The position numbers and the translations under genes are program-made. DNA of 64,000 bases, from the NCBI GenBank assembly GCA_048370855.1, contig DBGEOK010000044.1:17160-81159 (forward strand), written 5' to 3'. The notes under the pieces are model-generated. The model had not been told where the DNA came from. It searched no databases and saw nothing but the letters and a program-made list of their open reading frames with translations. Each line of letters starts with the position of its first letter. Within the stretch, counting starts at the first letter, position 1. The stretch comes from Limiplasma sp048370855 (GTDB lineage: Bacteria > Bacillota > Clostridia > Christensenellales > Aristaeellaceae). Of this stretch, positions 40,640 through 48,481 are shown one piece after another.

Positions 40640-41353
40640 CTACGCTTCCGCGAGCGCGGCGGTCAGCTTATCCGGAAAGTTGACGGTCATGCCGTCGCCT
40701 TTCAGCTTCAACGCGCGCAGCATATGCGCTTCATCCTTGACGCCCCAGAAGCGCACGGAGAAGCCCCGCCGGCGCGCCAGCGCCATAGAATCCTCGTCCA
40801 CCAGGTCCACGCGCGGGCAGATTTGCTCCACCCGCAGGCCTTCCAACCGCTCCAGCAGCTCCGGGGTGATCTTCATGGTAAGGAACCCCATGCGTATCTT
40901 TTCGTCCAGCTTTCTCATGGCGACGACGCTATCCCAGAGGAAGGAGGTCAGGGTTACGCTTTCCCGGCACTCATGGGCGTTGACGCATGCCAGCGTTTGG
41001 GCCTCCACGCCCAACTGCTTAATCTCCAGTGCAAGCTGGATGCTTTTCTTCCCGAAGTGATTAAGGAAGGTATCCAGCGTCACAATCCGCTCTCCCGCAA
41101 AGCGCCGCCCTTTAAATATGCCAAAATCCATTTTGAGAAGCTGGGAGTACGTGCATTCCGGCACGCCCTCCTTGCATCCGGCCACGCGCTCCAGGGTATC
41201 GTCGTGATGCAATACGAGCACCCCGTCCTTTGTACGCTGAATATCCGTTTCGATTCCATCCGCGCGCATCTCCAAACCCGCGTAGAACGACCACAGGGTA
41301 TTTTCTGGATAGTATTCGCTTGCCCCGCGATGCGCGTAATTTACCACCGGCAT
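40640..41353 (-). CDS. Glycerophosphodiester phosphodiesterase
   Basis: Hydrolyses glycerophosphodiesters to glycerol-3-phosphate and an alcohol. The 237-residue TIM-barrel protein has NYAHRGASEYYPENT, ADGIETDIQRTKDGVLVLHH and HHDDTLERV with the catalytic His and metal ligands, and ALEIKQLG. No signal peptide, so it is cytosolic, like UgpQ. Start 41353 has AAAGGAG. It follows a binding-protein gene by 64 bases, which supports uptake of deacylated phospholipid. Confidence 0.93.
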   Translation of the reverse strand: MPVVNYAHRGASEYYPENTLWSFYAGLEMRADGIETDIQRTKDGVLVLHHDDTLERVAGCKEGVPECTYSQLLKMDFGIFKGRRFAGERIVTLDTFLNHFGKKSIQLALEIKQLGVEAQTLACVNAHECRESVTLTSFLWDSVVAMRKLDEKIRMGFLTMKITPELLERLEGLRVEQICPRVDLVDEDSMALARRRGFSVRFWGVKDEAHMLRALKLKGDGMTVNFPDKLTAALAEA

Positions 41354-41373
41354 ATGCTTTGCTCCTTTGAGGC

Positions 41374-41410
41374 CGGAAAACCCGCCCGCCGAATGGGCGG
41401 CAGGCGGGAA
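41374..41410 (-). terminator. Hairpin between binding-protein and GDPD genes
   Basis: CCCGCCTGCC and GGCGGGCGGG arms followed by TTTTCC on the - strand. Probable partial terminator, allowing more binding protein than enzyme. Confidence 0.6.
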
Positions 41411-41417
41411 TCCGGTT

Positions 41418-42656
41418 TTAGTACAGCATCATAAATTCGTCTATTTCGGCCTGCATTTCGGCAAGCGCGGCGTCGATATCCATATCGGGATTCGCCTCGA
41501 GCTCCGAAAGCAGCGCCATGGTCTCGTTCCAGATGGTGGAATCCGCGGGATGAACATTCTGGCCCTGGATGTATTCCACCTGATCCAGCACAACCTTCCA
41601 GATGGGGTCCTCCATCCGGGTCTGGATCATTTCGCTGGCAAACTGGGAATGGGTGAAGGGCATGTAGCCGCGCTCCAGCGTACTCTGGCTGATCGCCTCG
41701 GGCGAAATCATATACTTGATGAACTTGGCGGCGGCCTCCTGGTGCGCGTCGTCAGAGGCGAAGATGGCCAGGCCGTTGCCGCCCACACAGACGTTGAGCT
41801 CCTTTTCGGCGGGGAAGAAGGCCATATTATACGTGAAGCTGTCGCCCACGGCCTCCTGAATGGTGCTCTTGGACGCGCAGGAGGTGAAGTAAAACAGCAC
41901 GGCGCCGTTGGTAAAATCCGTCTGGGCGGTAGCGTGCTGGTTTGCGGGCATCACGCCGTCCTTGACCATTCCGGCGATCAGGGAGAACGCCTGTGCCATT
42001 TCAGGAGTATGGACGTTGACGTTGCCGTCCGCGTCGATGATGGAGCCGCCGAGGCCCCATACCAGCGGCTGGACGTACCAGGGAGTATCGGCGGCCATGT
42101 TGAAGCCGTAGATATCGGTCGCGCCGTCGCCGTCCGTGTCCTTGACCGCCTTGCGGGCCGCCTCGATCATGCCGGTGAAGGTGGAGGGCACCTCCAGGCC
42201 CAGCTCGTTGAGCAGGGTTTCATTGTAATACATCATGGGCATGCTGCTCTGGAAGGGTACCGCCAGGCGGATGCCCTGGTAGGTATAGCGCGTCCAGTAG
42301 CCGTCGATTACGTCGGCCTGCTCCTCCTCGGTCATGTAGTTTTGAATGGGAATCAGCTTGCCCGCGTCATAGAACTGCGGAATGCCGTGCCGCTGGCCCA
42401 CAATGCCCACATGGGGCAGGTTGCCCGCGGCGATGGCGGCGTTGTACTTGGCCACCAGGTCGTCATAGTTGCCGCCGACCTGAACCTGATTGATTTTAAT
42501 GCCGGGGTTCGCGGCTTCAAAGGCCGCGATCTCGGAAGAAAAATCATCGGTGGTGCGCACCCAGAAATCCAGCGTGAGGGTCTGCTCTGCAAGGGCGACG
42601 CCGCATAGGGACGTCAGCATGCAAAGGGCAAGCGCGAGTGACAGAAGCTTTTTCAT
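41418..42656 (-). CDS. ABC transporter substrate-binding protein (UgpB-like)
   Basis: A 412-residue extracellular solute-binding protein, family 1. A signal peptide (MKKLLSLALALCMLTSLCGV, cleaved after ALA) lacks a good lipobox. The mature part has LTLDFWVRTTDDFSSEIAAF, a VGGNYDDLVAKYNAAI loop, and FYFTSCASKSTIQEAV. It is close to glycerol-3-phosphate/maltose-type binding proteins; the adjacent GDPD gene favours glycerophosphoryl compounds. Start 42656 has GGAGG. The calcium-like loop KDTDGDGATDIYGF is typical of this family. Confidence 0.88.
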   Translation of the reverse strand: MKKLLSLALALCMLTSLCGVALAEQTLTLDFWVRTTDDFSSEIAAFEAANPGIKINQVQVGGNYDDLVAKYNAAIAAGNLPHVGIVGQRHGIPQFYDAGKLIPIQNYMTEEEQADVIDGYWTRYTYQGIRLAVPFQSSMPMMYYNETLLNELGLEVPSTFTGMIEAARKAVKDTDGDGATDIYGFNMAADTPWYVQPLVWGLGGSIIDADGNVNVHTPEMAQAFSLIAGMVKDGVMPANQHATAQTDFTNGAVLFYFTSCASKSTIQEAVGDSFTYNMAFFPAEKELNVCVGGNGLAIFASDDAHQEAAAKFIKYMISPEAISQSTLERGYMPFTHSQFASEMIQTRMEDPIWKVVLDQVEYIQGQNVHPADSTIWNETMALLSELEANPDMDIDAALAEMQAEIDEFMMLY

Positions 42657-42710
42657 GGTATAGAAACCTCCTTTATGATTCCTCAGGCGCAACGCGCCAA
42701 AGAGTCCCGG

Positions 42711-43541
42711 TTATTTCAGGCCGACCTTTGTAATGCCCTGGACGAAGTATTTTTGCAGCGCCACAAACAGCACGATCGTCGGCACGGTGACAAGCGTGGA
42801 CATGGCCATCAGCCGGTTCCATTCCACGCCCTGGTCCAGCATCATCATGGCGCGCAACCCCGTTTGCACGGTGCGCAGCTCCATGCTGTTGGTGATGATA
42901 AGAGGCCACAGGTAGCTGTTCCAACTGCCGATGAAGCCGATGATGGCGATGGTCGCCATGGCGCTCTTGCCCAGCGGGAGAACGATGCTCACGAAGGATT
43001 GCACCTCGCTCGCCCCGTCGATTTTCGCGGCCTCCAGCAGCGCGTCGGGGATGGTCATATAGAATTGCCGGAGCAAAAATACGCCGAATACGCTGACGAC
43101 GGAGGTACAGATGACCGAGAAAAACGTGTCCATCAGCCCCACGGCGGAAATGGTGAGATAGTTGGAAACAATGGTCGCCTCCTGCGGGATCATCATCGAG
43201 CACAGGAAGAGCATGAACAGCGGCTTGCTGAGCCGGAATTTCAGCTTGGCGAAGGCATAGGCGGCCATGGAGCTGGTAATGAGCTGCCCCGCCACCGAGG
43301 CGAGGGCCATGAGCAGACTGTTGAGGAAGTAAATGTCGAACCGCGCGCTGTTCCATGCCAGCACATAGTTTTCCGGATGCCAGACCGTGGGCCAGAATAC
43401 GTTTTTGCTGAGCACTTCAGAAGCGGATTTGAACGAGCACAGCACCATCCAGAAAAACGGGAACACCACCACCAGCGAAATGACCGCGAGCAGAAGGATG
43501 CGAAGGCATTCCCAAAGCCTGAACCGCTTTCCAAATTTCAT
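42711..43541 (-). CDS. ABC sugar/glycerophosphate permease (UgpE/MalG-like)
   Basis: A 276-residue inner-membrane permease with six hydrophobic segments. The EAA loop EAAKIDGASEVQSFVSIVLP contacts the ATPase. N-terminal LILLLAVISLVVVFPFFWMV-type helix and C-terminal FVALQKYFVQGITKVGLK are typical of MalG-type subunits. It lies between the other permease and the binding protein. No ATPase gene is present; a shared MsiK-like ATPase encoded elsewhere is expected. Confidence 0.9.
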   Translation of the reverse strand: MKFGKRFRLWECLRILLLAVISLVVVFPFFWMVLCSFKSASEVLSKNVFWPTVWHPENYVLAWNSARFDIYFLNSLLMALASVAGQLITSSMAAYAFAKLKFRLSKPLFMLFLCSMMIPQEATIVSNYLTISAVGLMDTFFSVICTSVVSVFGVFLLRQFYMTIPDALLEAAKIDGASEVQSFVSIVLPLGKSAMATIAIIGFIGSWNSYLWPLIITNSMELRTVQTGLRAMMMLDQGVEWNRLMAMSTLVTVPTIVLFVALQKYFVQGITKVGLK

Positions 43542-43555
43542 ATTGCCTTGCCTCC

Positions 43556-44443
43556 TCAGGAATCGTACGTGACAAAGCGTTCAAACGCCATCTGAATCAG
43601 GTTGATAACAAGGATGAGCACAAACAGAAGCACGGCGATAGCGCTCGCGTAACCTAGCTGATAACGCCTGAAGGCGTATTCGTATAGCATGACAACCAGG
43701 TTCTGCGTGGCCTTGGCGGGGCCGCCGTCCGTCATGACGTTGATGGTGGTGAACATCTTCAGCACTTCAATGGAGTTGAGGATCAGCAGCATGAACGTTG
43801 TGGGGGAAACCAGCGGAACCGTGATGTGGCATACCGTCTGCCAGGTGTTGGCCCCGTCGATTTTGGCAGCCTCCAGCACATCCTCGGAGATGTTTTGAAT
43901 GCCGCCAAGGTACACGACGGTGCTGTACCCAAGCATGCGCCAAATGGTGATGAGCGCAAGCGAGGGAAGGGCGGTGGAGGTTTCGTTGATCCATCGCACC
44001 GGCGGAATGCCAAAGAGCGCCAGCGCGCTGTTGAGCAGGCCGTACTGCGGGTTGTAAATGAACAGCCATACCACGGAGATCGCCACCATGCTGGATACCC
44101 GCGGGGTAAACAGCAGCGTGCGAAACACCACGTTGTGTACGGTGGAGCGCTTGAGCATCAGCGCCAGCGCAAAGCCCAGCACAAGCGTGACCGGCAGCAC
44201 AATGACGGCGTATTGCACCGTGCGCCAAATGGTTTCGTATACCTCGGCGTTTCCAAACAGCTTTTGATAGTTGTACAAGCCGATATACTTTCTTCGGCCG
44301 GTCAGGTTCCAGTTATAAAAGCTGGTAACGATGCCGTTTACCATTGGATACAGCGTGAACAGAATCAGAAACACCAAGGCGGGAAGGGTCCACGCTACCC
44401 CCCGAACCTCCTTGGCAACCTGCCGCTTCGTGATTGCTTTCAT
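43556..44443 (-). CDS. ABC sugar/glycerophosphate permease (UgpA/MalF-like)
   Basis: A 295-residue permease and first gene of the operon. It has LPALVFLILFTLYPMVNGIV near the N-terminus, an EAA loop EAAKIDGANTWQTVCHITVP, and helices to ALLFVLILVINLIQMAFERF-like end. It forms the heterodimer with the following permease. ATG 44443 has AAGGAGG. Confidence 0.9.
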   Translation of the reverse strand: MKAITKRQVAKEVRGVAWTLPALVFLILFTLYPMVNGIVTSFYNWNLTGRRKYIGLYNYQKLFGNAEVYETIWRTVQYAVIVLPVTLVLGFALALMLKRSTVHNVVFRTLLFTPRVSSMVAISVVWLFIYNPQYGLLNSALALFGIPPVRWINETSTALPSLALITIWRMLGYSTVVYLGGIQNISEDVLEAAKIDGANTWQTVCHITVPLVSPTTFMLLILNSIEVLKMFTTINVMTDGGPAKATQNLVVMLYEYAFRRYQLGYASAIAVLLFVLILVINLIQMAFERFVTYDS

Positions 44444-44471
44444 AGACGCCTCCTTGAAGGATTATCCAAAA

Positions 44472-44586
44472 TAATTATAATATTCCTGATCCAATCATAA
44501 ACGATTATCTTCCTCGCCTTTATTCTGCCATGCCTATTGCGCAAAGTCAAATATGAAGGTAGAATAGATCCATAAGTTTTGCTTAT
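44472..44586. promoter_or_regulatory. Divergent ABC operon/LysR control region
   Basis: For LysR on the + strand: TTGCGC (44537-44542), 17 bases, TAGAAT (44560-44565). ATAAG-TTTTG-CTTAT (44572-44586) is a T-N11-A LysR box overlapping the start. For the ABC operon a TATAAT lies near 44480 on the - strand with a poor -35, consistent with activation. Confidence 0.75.
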
Positions 44587-44609
44587 AGGCAAAGGGGGAA
44601 GCACGCGTT

Positions 44610-45521
44610 ATGGATTTCAAGGCGTTGGAATATATCTGCGCGATCAGCGAGGCAAAAACCATTTCTCAAGCCGCCAAAAACCTCTTTATCAGCCAGCCGG
44701 CGCTGAGCCAATCCCTGATGAAAATTGAGCAAAGCCTTGGTACGCAGGTCTTTGAACGCGCGGGAAACGCCATGTCGCTCACCTCGGCGGGGGAAATCCT
44801 GGTTCGGGAGGGGCGCGCGCTTCTGATGGCCCGCGAGGAAATGCTGGGGCGCGTCGCCAGCCTTTCCGGCGGCCACCCCGAGACGCTTCGCTTCGGCGTT
44901 TCTCCGTTTTACAGCAAGTACTACCTTCCGCTGCTGCTGCCGTATTACCGCGCCAACTATCCTCACATCCGGCTGGACATTGTGGAAATGAACTCCACAG
45001 AGCTGGAACAGATGGTGCTGGACGGCGGACTCGACCTGTGCTTCATTCCCGCCGAGCCGATGCGCGAGGGATTGAATTACCAGCCCATCTATATGGAGGA
45101 GATCATGATTGCCGTGCCGCCCGCGCACCCCGTCAACGCGCGCTCGGTCCCCTCCCCGAACGGGCCTTATCTGGATATGGAGCTGCTGCGAAACGAGCCG
45201 TTTGTGGAGCTTGTTCCCTCCCTGAAGTTTTCCAAGATGAGCCAGCGCATCCTCCGTCATTTTTCCATCACGCCCAACGTGATCTACCAATCCATTAGCT
45301 GGGATACCGTATGCATGCTGGTGGCAAACAACATAGGGGTCGGCTTCCTGCCGGAGGTGTTGATCCACAAGCACCTGCGGGAGCCCTGCTTCTACCATAT
45401 ATCCGGCATCGATTCCACGCGATCCTATTCCGCGGTGCATGCCCGCGGCAAACGCTTGTCCCATTCGGCGCTGAATCTGATCAGCGTGTTTCAAAAGCTT
45501 CTGGAAAAAGCCGAAGGATAA
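44610..45521 (+). CDS. LysR-family regulator
   Basis: A 303-residue regulator. The winged HTH is MDFKALEYICAISEAKTISQ AAKNLFISQPALSQSLMKIE, broken here for length. The C-terminal part is the two-lobe effector domain, with LRFGVSPFYSKYYLPLLLPY and YQSISWDTVCMLVANNIGVG. It is divergent from the uptake operon, so it probably regulates that operon and itself. Its effector is unknown; a glycerophosphate or related signal is a guess. ATG 44610 has AAAGGGGG. Confidence 0.93.
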   Translation: MDFKALEYICAISEAKTISQAAKNLFISQPALSQSLMKIEQSLGTQVFERAGNAMSLTSAGEILVREGRALLMAREEMLGRVASLSGGHPETLRFGVSPFYSKYYLPLLLPYYRANYPHIRLDIVEMNSTELEQMVLDGGLDLCFIPAEPMREGLNYQPIYMEEIMIAVPPAHPVNARSVPSPNGPYLDMELLRNEPFVELVPSLKFSKMSQRILRHFSITPNVIYQSISWDTVCMLVANNIGVGFLPEVLIHKHLREPCFYHISGIDSTRSYSAVHARGKRLSHSALNLISVFQKLLEKAEG

Positions 45522-45587
45522 GCCCGCGCGGTCAAGCGCGCCGCCGATATCCGAAGCGATGAGCGCGCTCAGGCGCACGGACGGCAA

Positions 45588-45627
45588 AAGGCCCGGAACG
45601 GCGCAACGCGCGTTACCGGGCCTTTAG
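45588..45627. terminator. Terminator after the LysR gene
   Basis: AAAGGCCCGG and CCGGGCCTTT arms. The remainder of the 308-bp gap to 45829 shows no gene. Confidence 0.8.
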
Positions 45628-45829
45628 ACTATAAAAATAAATAATGGAAGAAAAGCCGCGCTTTTTGCGCCCTTTGCGCGCCTGCCGCGCCGGCATAAAA
45701 GCGGTTCGGCACAGGCGATTGGGGCGCGAAAGCCCGGGAGGGGAACGGAGGCGGGCATCACGGCCCTGGAACGCTGTGCGAACCTATCCGCAAGGCCCTT
45801 TCACCGCCGCCGTTAGCCTAAGCCTGCTT

Positions 45830-46384
45830 TCAGGCGTTATCGCCTTCGCCCTCGTCCTCCCACTCAGCTTCGGACGTTTCGCCGCCGCCGGCGGCCGCGT
45901 CCTGCTCAGCGGGAGCGAAAGGCGCTCCGGCCTCGCCGGCTTCCTCATTCTCAGCCTCCGATTCGTCGGAATGCGCGGCTTCCATGGACGCGGATTCGGG
46001 GATTTGCGCGGGCGCCTCTCCATCCGCCTCGTCCTCTCCGGCAGCCTGAGCCGCCGGCGCGCTTTCCTCCCCGTTGTCTGCCCCGTCCTCGCGCTCCTGG
46101 CCTTCAATCCTGGCATAGCGCTGGGCGCGCAGCACGCTTAGGCGTTCGTCCAGCTCGCTCAGCTCCGCCATCATCCCCCCGAGCGGGTCGGGAAGCTCCA
46201 CGCCCTTTTGCCACAAATCAAACGCCCTCATGGGGAACTCGCTTAAAATTTCCCGGCGGCGTGTTTCCAGGTTGATCTCGGCCACCTTTTGATGGGCTGT
46301 GCTGGCCATGTTGGACGCGCCCTTGCCAACGGCCTCCATGCCCTTGAGCCACGCAAGCTTCACCCGATTGCCCAATCCCGCCAT
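45830..46384 (-). CDS. Protein of unknown function with acidic low-complexity tail
   Basis: A 184-residue protein. The first 95 residues are helical (MAGLGNRVKLAWLKGMEAVG, then NLETRRREILSEFPMRAFDL and LSELDERLSVLRAQRYARIE). From about 96 on the sequence is alanine/glutamate rich, very acidic and probably disordered. The N-terminal part has the look of small clostridial proteins placed next to zinc-ribbon or cell-wall genes. Function unknown. Confidence 0.75.
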   Translation of the reverse strand: MAGLGNRVKLAWLKGMEAVGKGASNMASTAHQKVAEINLETRRREILSEFPMRAFDLWQKGVELPDPLGGMMAELSELDERLSVLRAQRYARIEGQEREDGADNGEESAPAAQAAGEDEADGEAPAQIPESASMEAAHSDESEAENEEAGEAGAPFAPAEQDAAAGGGETSEAEWEDEGEGDNA

Positions 46385-46406
46385 TTTTCAACATCCTTTC
46401 CTGAAA

Positions 46407-47432
46407 TCAATACTTGTAAAGGTCGTCCCTGAGGCGATAGAGCGTCGCCCCCCGCTTTTTGCGGTTAAAAACCTCCACCCACCAGTCCACGTCCGCGTCG
46501 GCGTCAAATTGCATGTAGCCCCAACGGACGCCGTTGATGCGCGTGCCCCGCATGTTGCTGTCCGTCCATCGGATCATCTGGGTAGCGGGGTCGTAATCCT
46601 CGATGATATACATGCTGTGGGGGCCGTTGCCGCCGCCGTAATACCCGACGATCTGGAAAAAATCTCCCTTGCGGATCTGGGTAAGCAGATCCCGCGCCAG
46701 CGCCGCGTTCTCCTCCTGACTAAGCTCCTGGTTATACTTAAACTGCGCCGCGATTTCAAAGGGGCTGCCGTCCGCGGCGGTTTCAGGACGCCATTCGATA
46801 CCGTAATCATATGGAGCGCAGGCGGCCTTGCTGTTGTTCTTGGGCATATGCAGCGGAAGCTCCGGGTATGCGGCCATGCGGTATTCCTTGGAGAAGGTGT
46901 CGAACAAGCGCATGACAAAGTTTTTGCATACCCCAAGGTCGCCGTCTTCCTCGGCGGGCGCGAACTTATACCGGCTGTCCTTGGAGTTTGCGTAGGCCAA
47001 GGCGATCATCCGCTCGATCAGCTCCTCCTTGGGGGAGGGGATGTTATGGACGAGCTCTGTCGTAAGGGGCTTTTCGCCGGACCGCGTTTCTCCATAGCCG
47101 CGGACCCGAAGCCTTGCGCCCTGGGTCTGCGGAACGCTGAATACAAACTCGTGCTCGATCTCGGAGCCCTCCGCTGAAAAGGTGAGGGTTTCCTCCGCGC
47201 CTTCCAGCTCCAGCTCAAAAAATACGACGTTGACGCCCGCCGCCCGGACGGTCAGCCGGCTTCCGCTTTCATAGCTGGAGCCGGATTCCGGAGAAAGCAG
47301 GTATACATAGGGCTTTTGCGGCGTGTCCGCCAGCGATACGTCCTCCAGATCCTCCGTCGCGGCCGCGCGGCCGCCCAGCGCCAGGAGCGCAAGGCACAGC
47401 GTCAGCGCCGCCCTCAGCCATCGCAAGGCCAT
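46407..47432 (-). CDS. Secreted protein with a possible Cys-His hydrolase domain
   Basis: A secreted protein of about 341 residues. Signal peptide LRAALTLCLALLALGGRAAA. An Ig-like region (about 35-120: YLLSPESGSSYESGSRLTVR) precedes a C-terminal domain with DLGVCKNFVMRLFD, GPHSMYIIEDYD and IRWTDSNMRG. The order Cys, His, Asp/Asn is that of papain-like (NlpC/P60, CHAP) amidases, and the KGDFFQIVGYY strand fits. Peptidoglycan cleavage is inferred. The start is uncertain: ATG 47432 or TTG 47426; an upstream GTG lies inside the promoter. Confidence 0.7.
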   Translation of the reverse strand: MALRWLRAALTLCLALLALGGRAAATEDLEDVSLADTPQKPYVYLLSPESGSSYESGSRLTVRAAGVNVVFFELELEGAEETLTFSAEGSEIEHEFVFSVPQTQGARLRVRGYGETRSGEKPLTTELVHNIPSPKEELIERMIALAYANSKDSRYKFAPAEEDGDLGVCKNFVMRLFDTFSKEYRMAAYPELPLHMPKNNSKAACAPYDYGIEWRPETAADGSPFEIAAQFKYNQELSQEENAALARDLLTQIRKGDFFQIVGYYGGGNGPHSMYIIEDYDPATQMIRWTDSNMRGTRINGVRWGYMQFDADADVDWWVEVFNRKKRGATLYRLRDDLYKY

Positions 47433-47465
47433 CCCTCCCAGCGGGAGCGCAGCTCCCTTATCAAT

Positions 47466-47478
47466 ATACACAGTATAG
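47466..47478 (-). promoter_or_regulatory. Extended -10 promoter for the secreted protein gene
   Basis: TGCTATACT on the - strand, with no strong -35. It lies just after the terminator of the lipid kinase gene. Confidence 0.55.
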
Positions 47479-47495
47479 CATATTTGGGGAATAAA

Positions 47496-47535
47496 AAGAG
47501 CCTGTAAAGCCTTTTGTTTTCAAAAGATTTACAAG
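47496..47535 (-). terminator. Terminator of the lipid kinase gene
   Basis: GCTTGTAAA and TTTACAGGC arms with a TTTTG/CAAAA inner stem, followed by TTTTTATT on the - strand. Confidence 0.8.
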
Positions 47536-47545
47536 CCGCCAAGGC

Positions 47546-48412
47546 TTACCAGTGCAGAAGCAGCGCGTCCGTTTCACAGACAAAGCGCGTATCCTCGATA
47601 GGCAGAATTTCTCCATCCAGGTTCAGGCGCATATGGGGCGAGGAGAGCGCGCACCGGGGCACGAGGTAGCGGTGCGCAATCGGATGCTTATGAAGCGTGC
47701 CCATCATCAGGGAGGGCAGGTAAAACGGAATTTTCCAGCGAGGGACAGCGTCCACCACCATTACGTCAAACACGCCGTCGGTCACGTCGGCCAGCGGCGC
47801 GATGGGGATTCCGCCGCCGATATAGCGGCCGTTGGCAATGGAGCAGATCAGGTATTTTCCGTCCAGGGTTGTTTCATCGCCGATTTCAATGTGCATATCA
47901 AAGGGCTTGAAGGTTTTGACGGCGCGGATCACGCCGTAAAGGTAAGGCCAGATGCCGCTTACATGCTTTTTGGCGTTCAGCGCGTAATCCAGCACCATCA
48001 CGTCGAACCCGGCTCCGCATACGTTTAAAAAAAACCGGTCGTTCATCATGCCGGTGTTAACCAGGCGGGCGGGATGCTCCAGGATAAAATCCAGCGCGTC
48101 GCGCCAGCCGCGCGGCGTGCCGACGGCTTTGATAAAGTCGTTTCCGGTACCCGCGGGCGCGATGCCCAGGGCCGTGCGCGTATGCCGGAGGCCCGCCGCC
48201 GTCTCGGTCACCGTGCCGTCTCCGCCCAGGGCGACGACGGTATCAACCCCGCGCGCGGCGGCTTCCCGCGCCAATAAAGTGGCGTGACCGGGATACTCCG
48301 TCAGCCGCACCGTAAACTCCGCGCCGCGGCCGCGCAGATGCTCCGCCGCCTGTTCCCCGACCTGCCGGGCGCGTCCGTTGCCGGCCACGGGGTTGACGAT
48401 CAATTCCAACAT
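47546..48412 (-). CDS. Diacylglycerol/lipid kinase of the YegS/DgkB type
   Basis: A 288-residue lipid kinase. LELIVNPVAGNGRARQVGEQ, the nucleotide motif VVALGGDGTVTETAAGL and APAGTGNDF are the family signature. It phosphorylates diacylglycerol or a related lipid. The C-terminal beta domain has NGRYIGGGIPIAPLADVTDG. It stands alone between the SbcC gene and the secreted protein gene. DgkB or YegS identity is not decided by the sequence. Confidence 0.92.
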   Translation of the reverse strand: MLELIVNPVAGNGRARQVGEQAAEHLRGRGAEFTVRLTEYPGHATLLAREAAARGVDTVVALGGDGTVTETAAGLRHTRTALGIAPAGTGNDFIKAVGTPRGWRDALDFILEHPARLVNTGMMNDRFFLNVCGAGFDVMVLDYALNAKKHVSGIWPYLYGVIRAVKTFKPFDMHIEIGDETTLDGKYLICSIANGRYIGGGIPIAPLADVTDGVFDVMVVDAVPRWKIPFYLPSLMMGTLHKHPIAHRYLVPRCALSSPHMRLNLDGEILPIEDTRFVCETDALLLHW

Positions 48413-48481
48413 GGTATTCAAGCCCTTTCGTATCCGTTTCAACGTATTTTACCGCATTTCCGGAAAAAAGGGAAGCATGAA

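Noticed and set aside
45644..46141. Basic 165-residue open frame over the end of the acidic-tail gene
   Set aside because: It is antisense to the low-complexity acidic tail, which explains both its openness and its basic composition. No good ribosome site.
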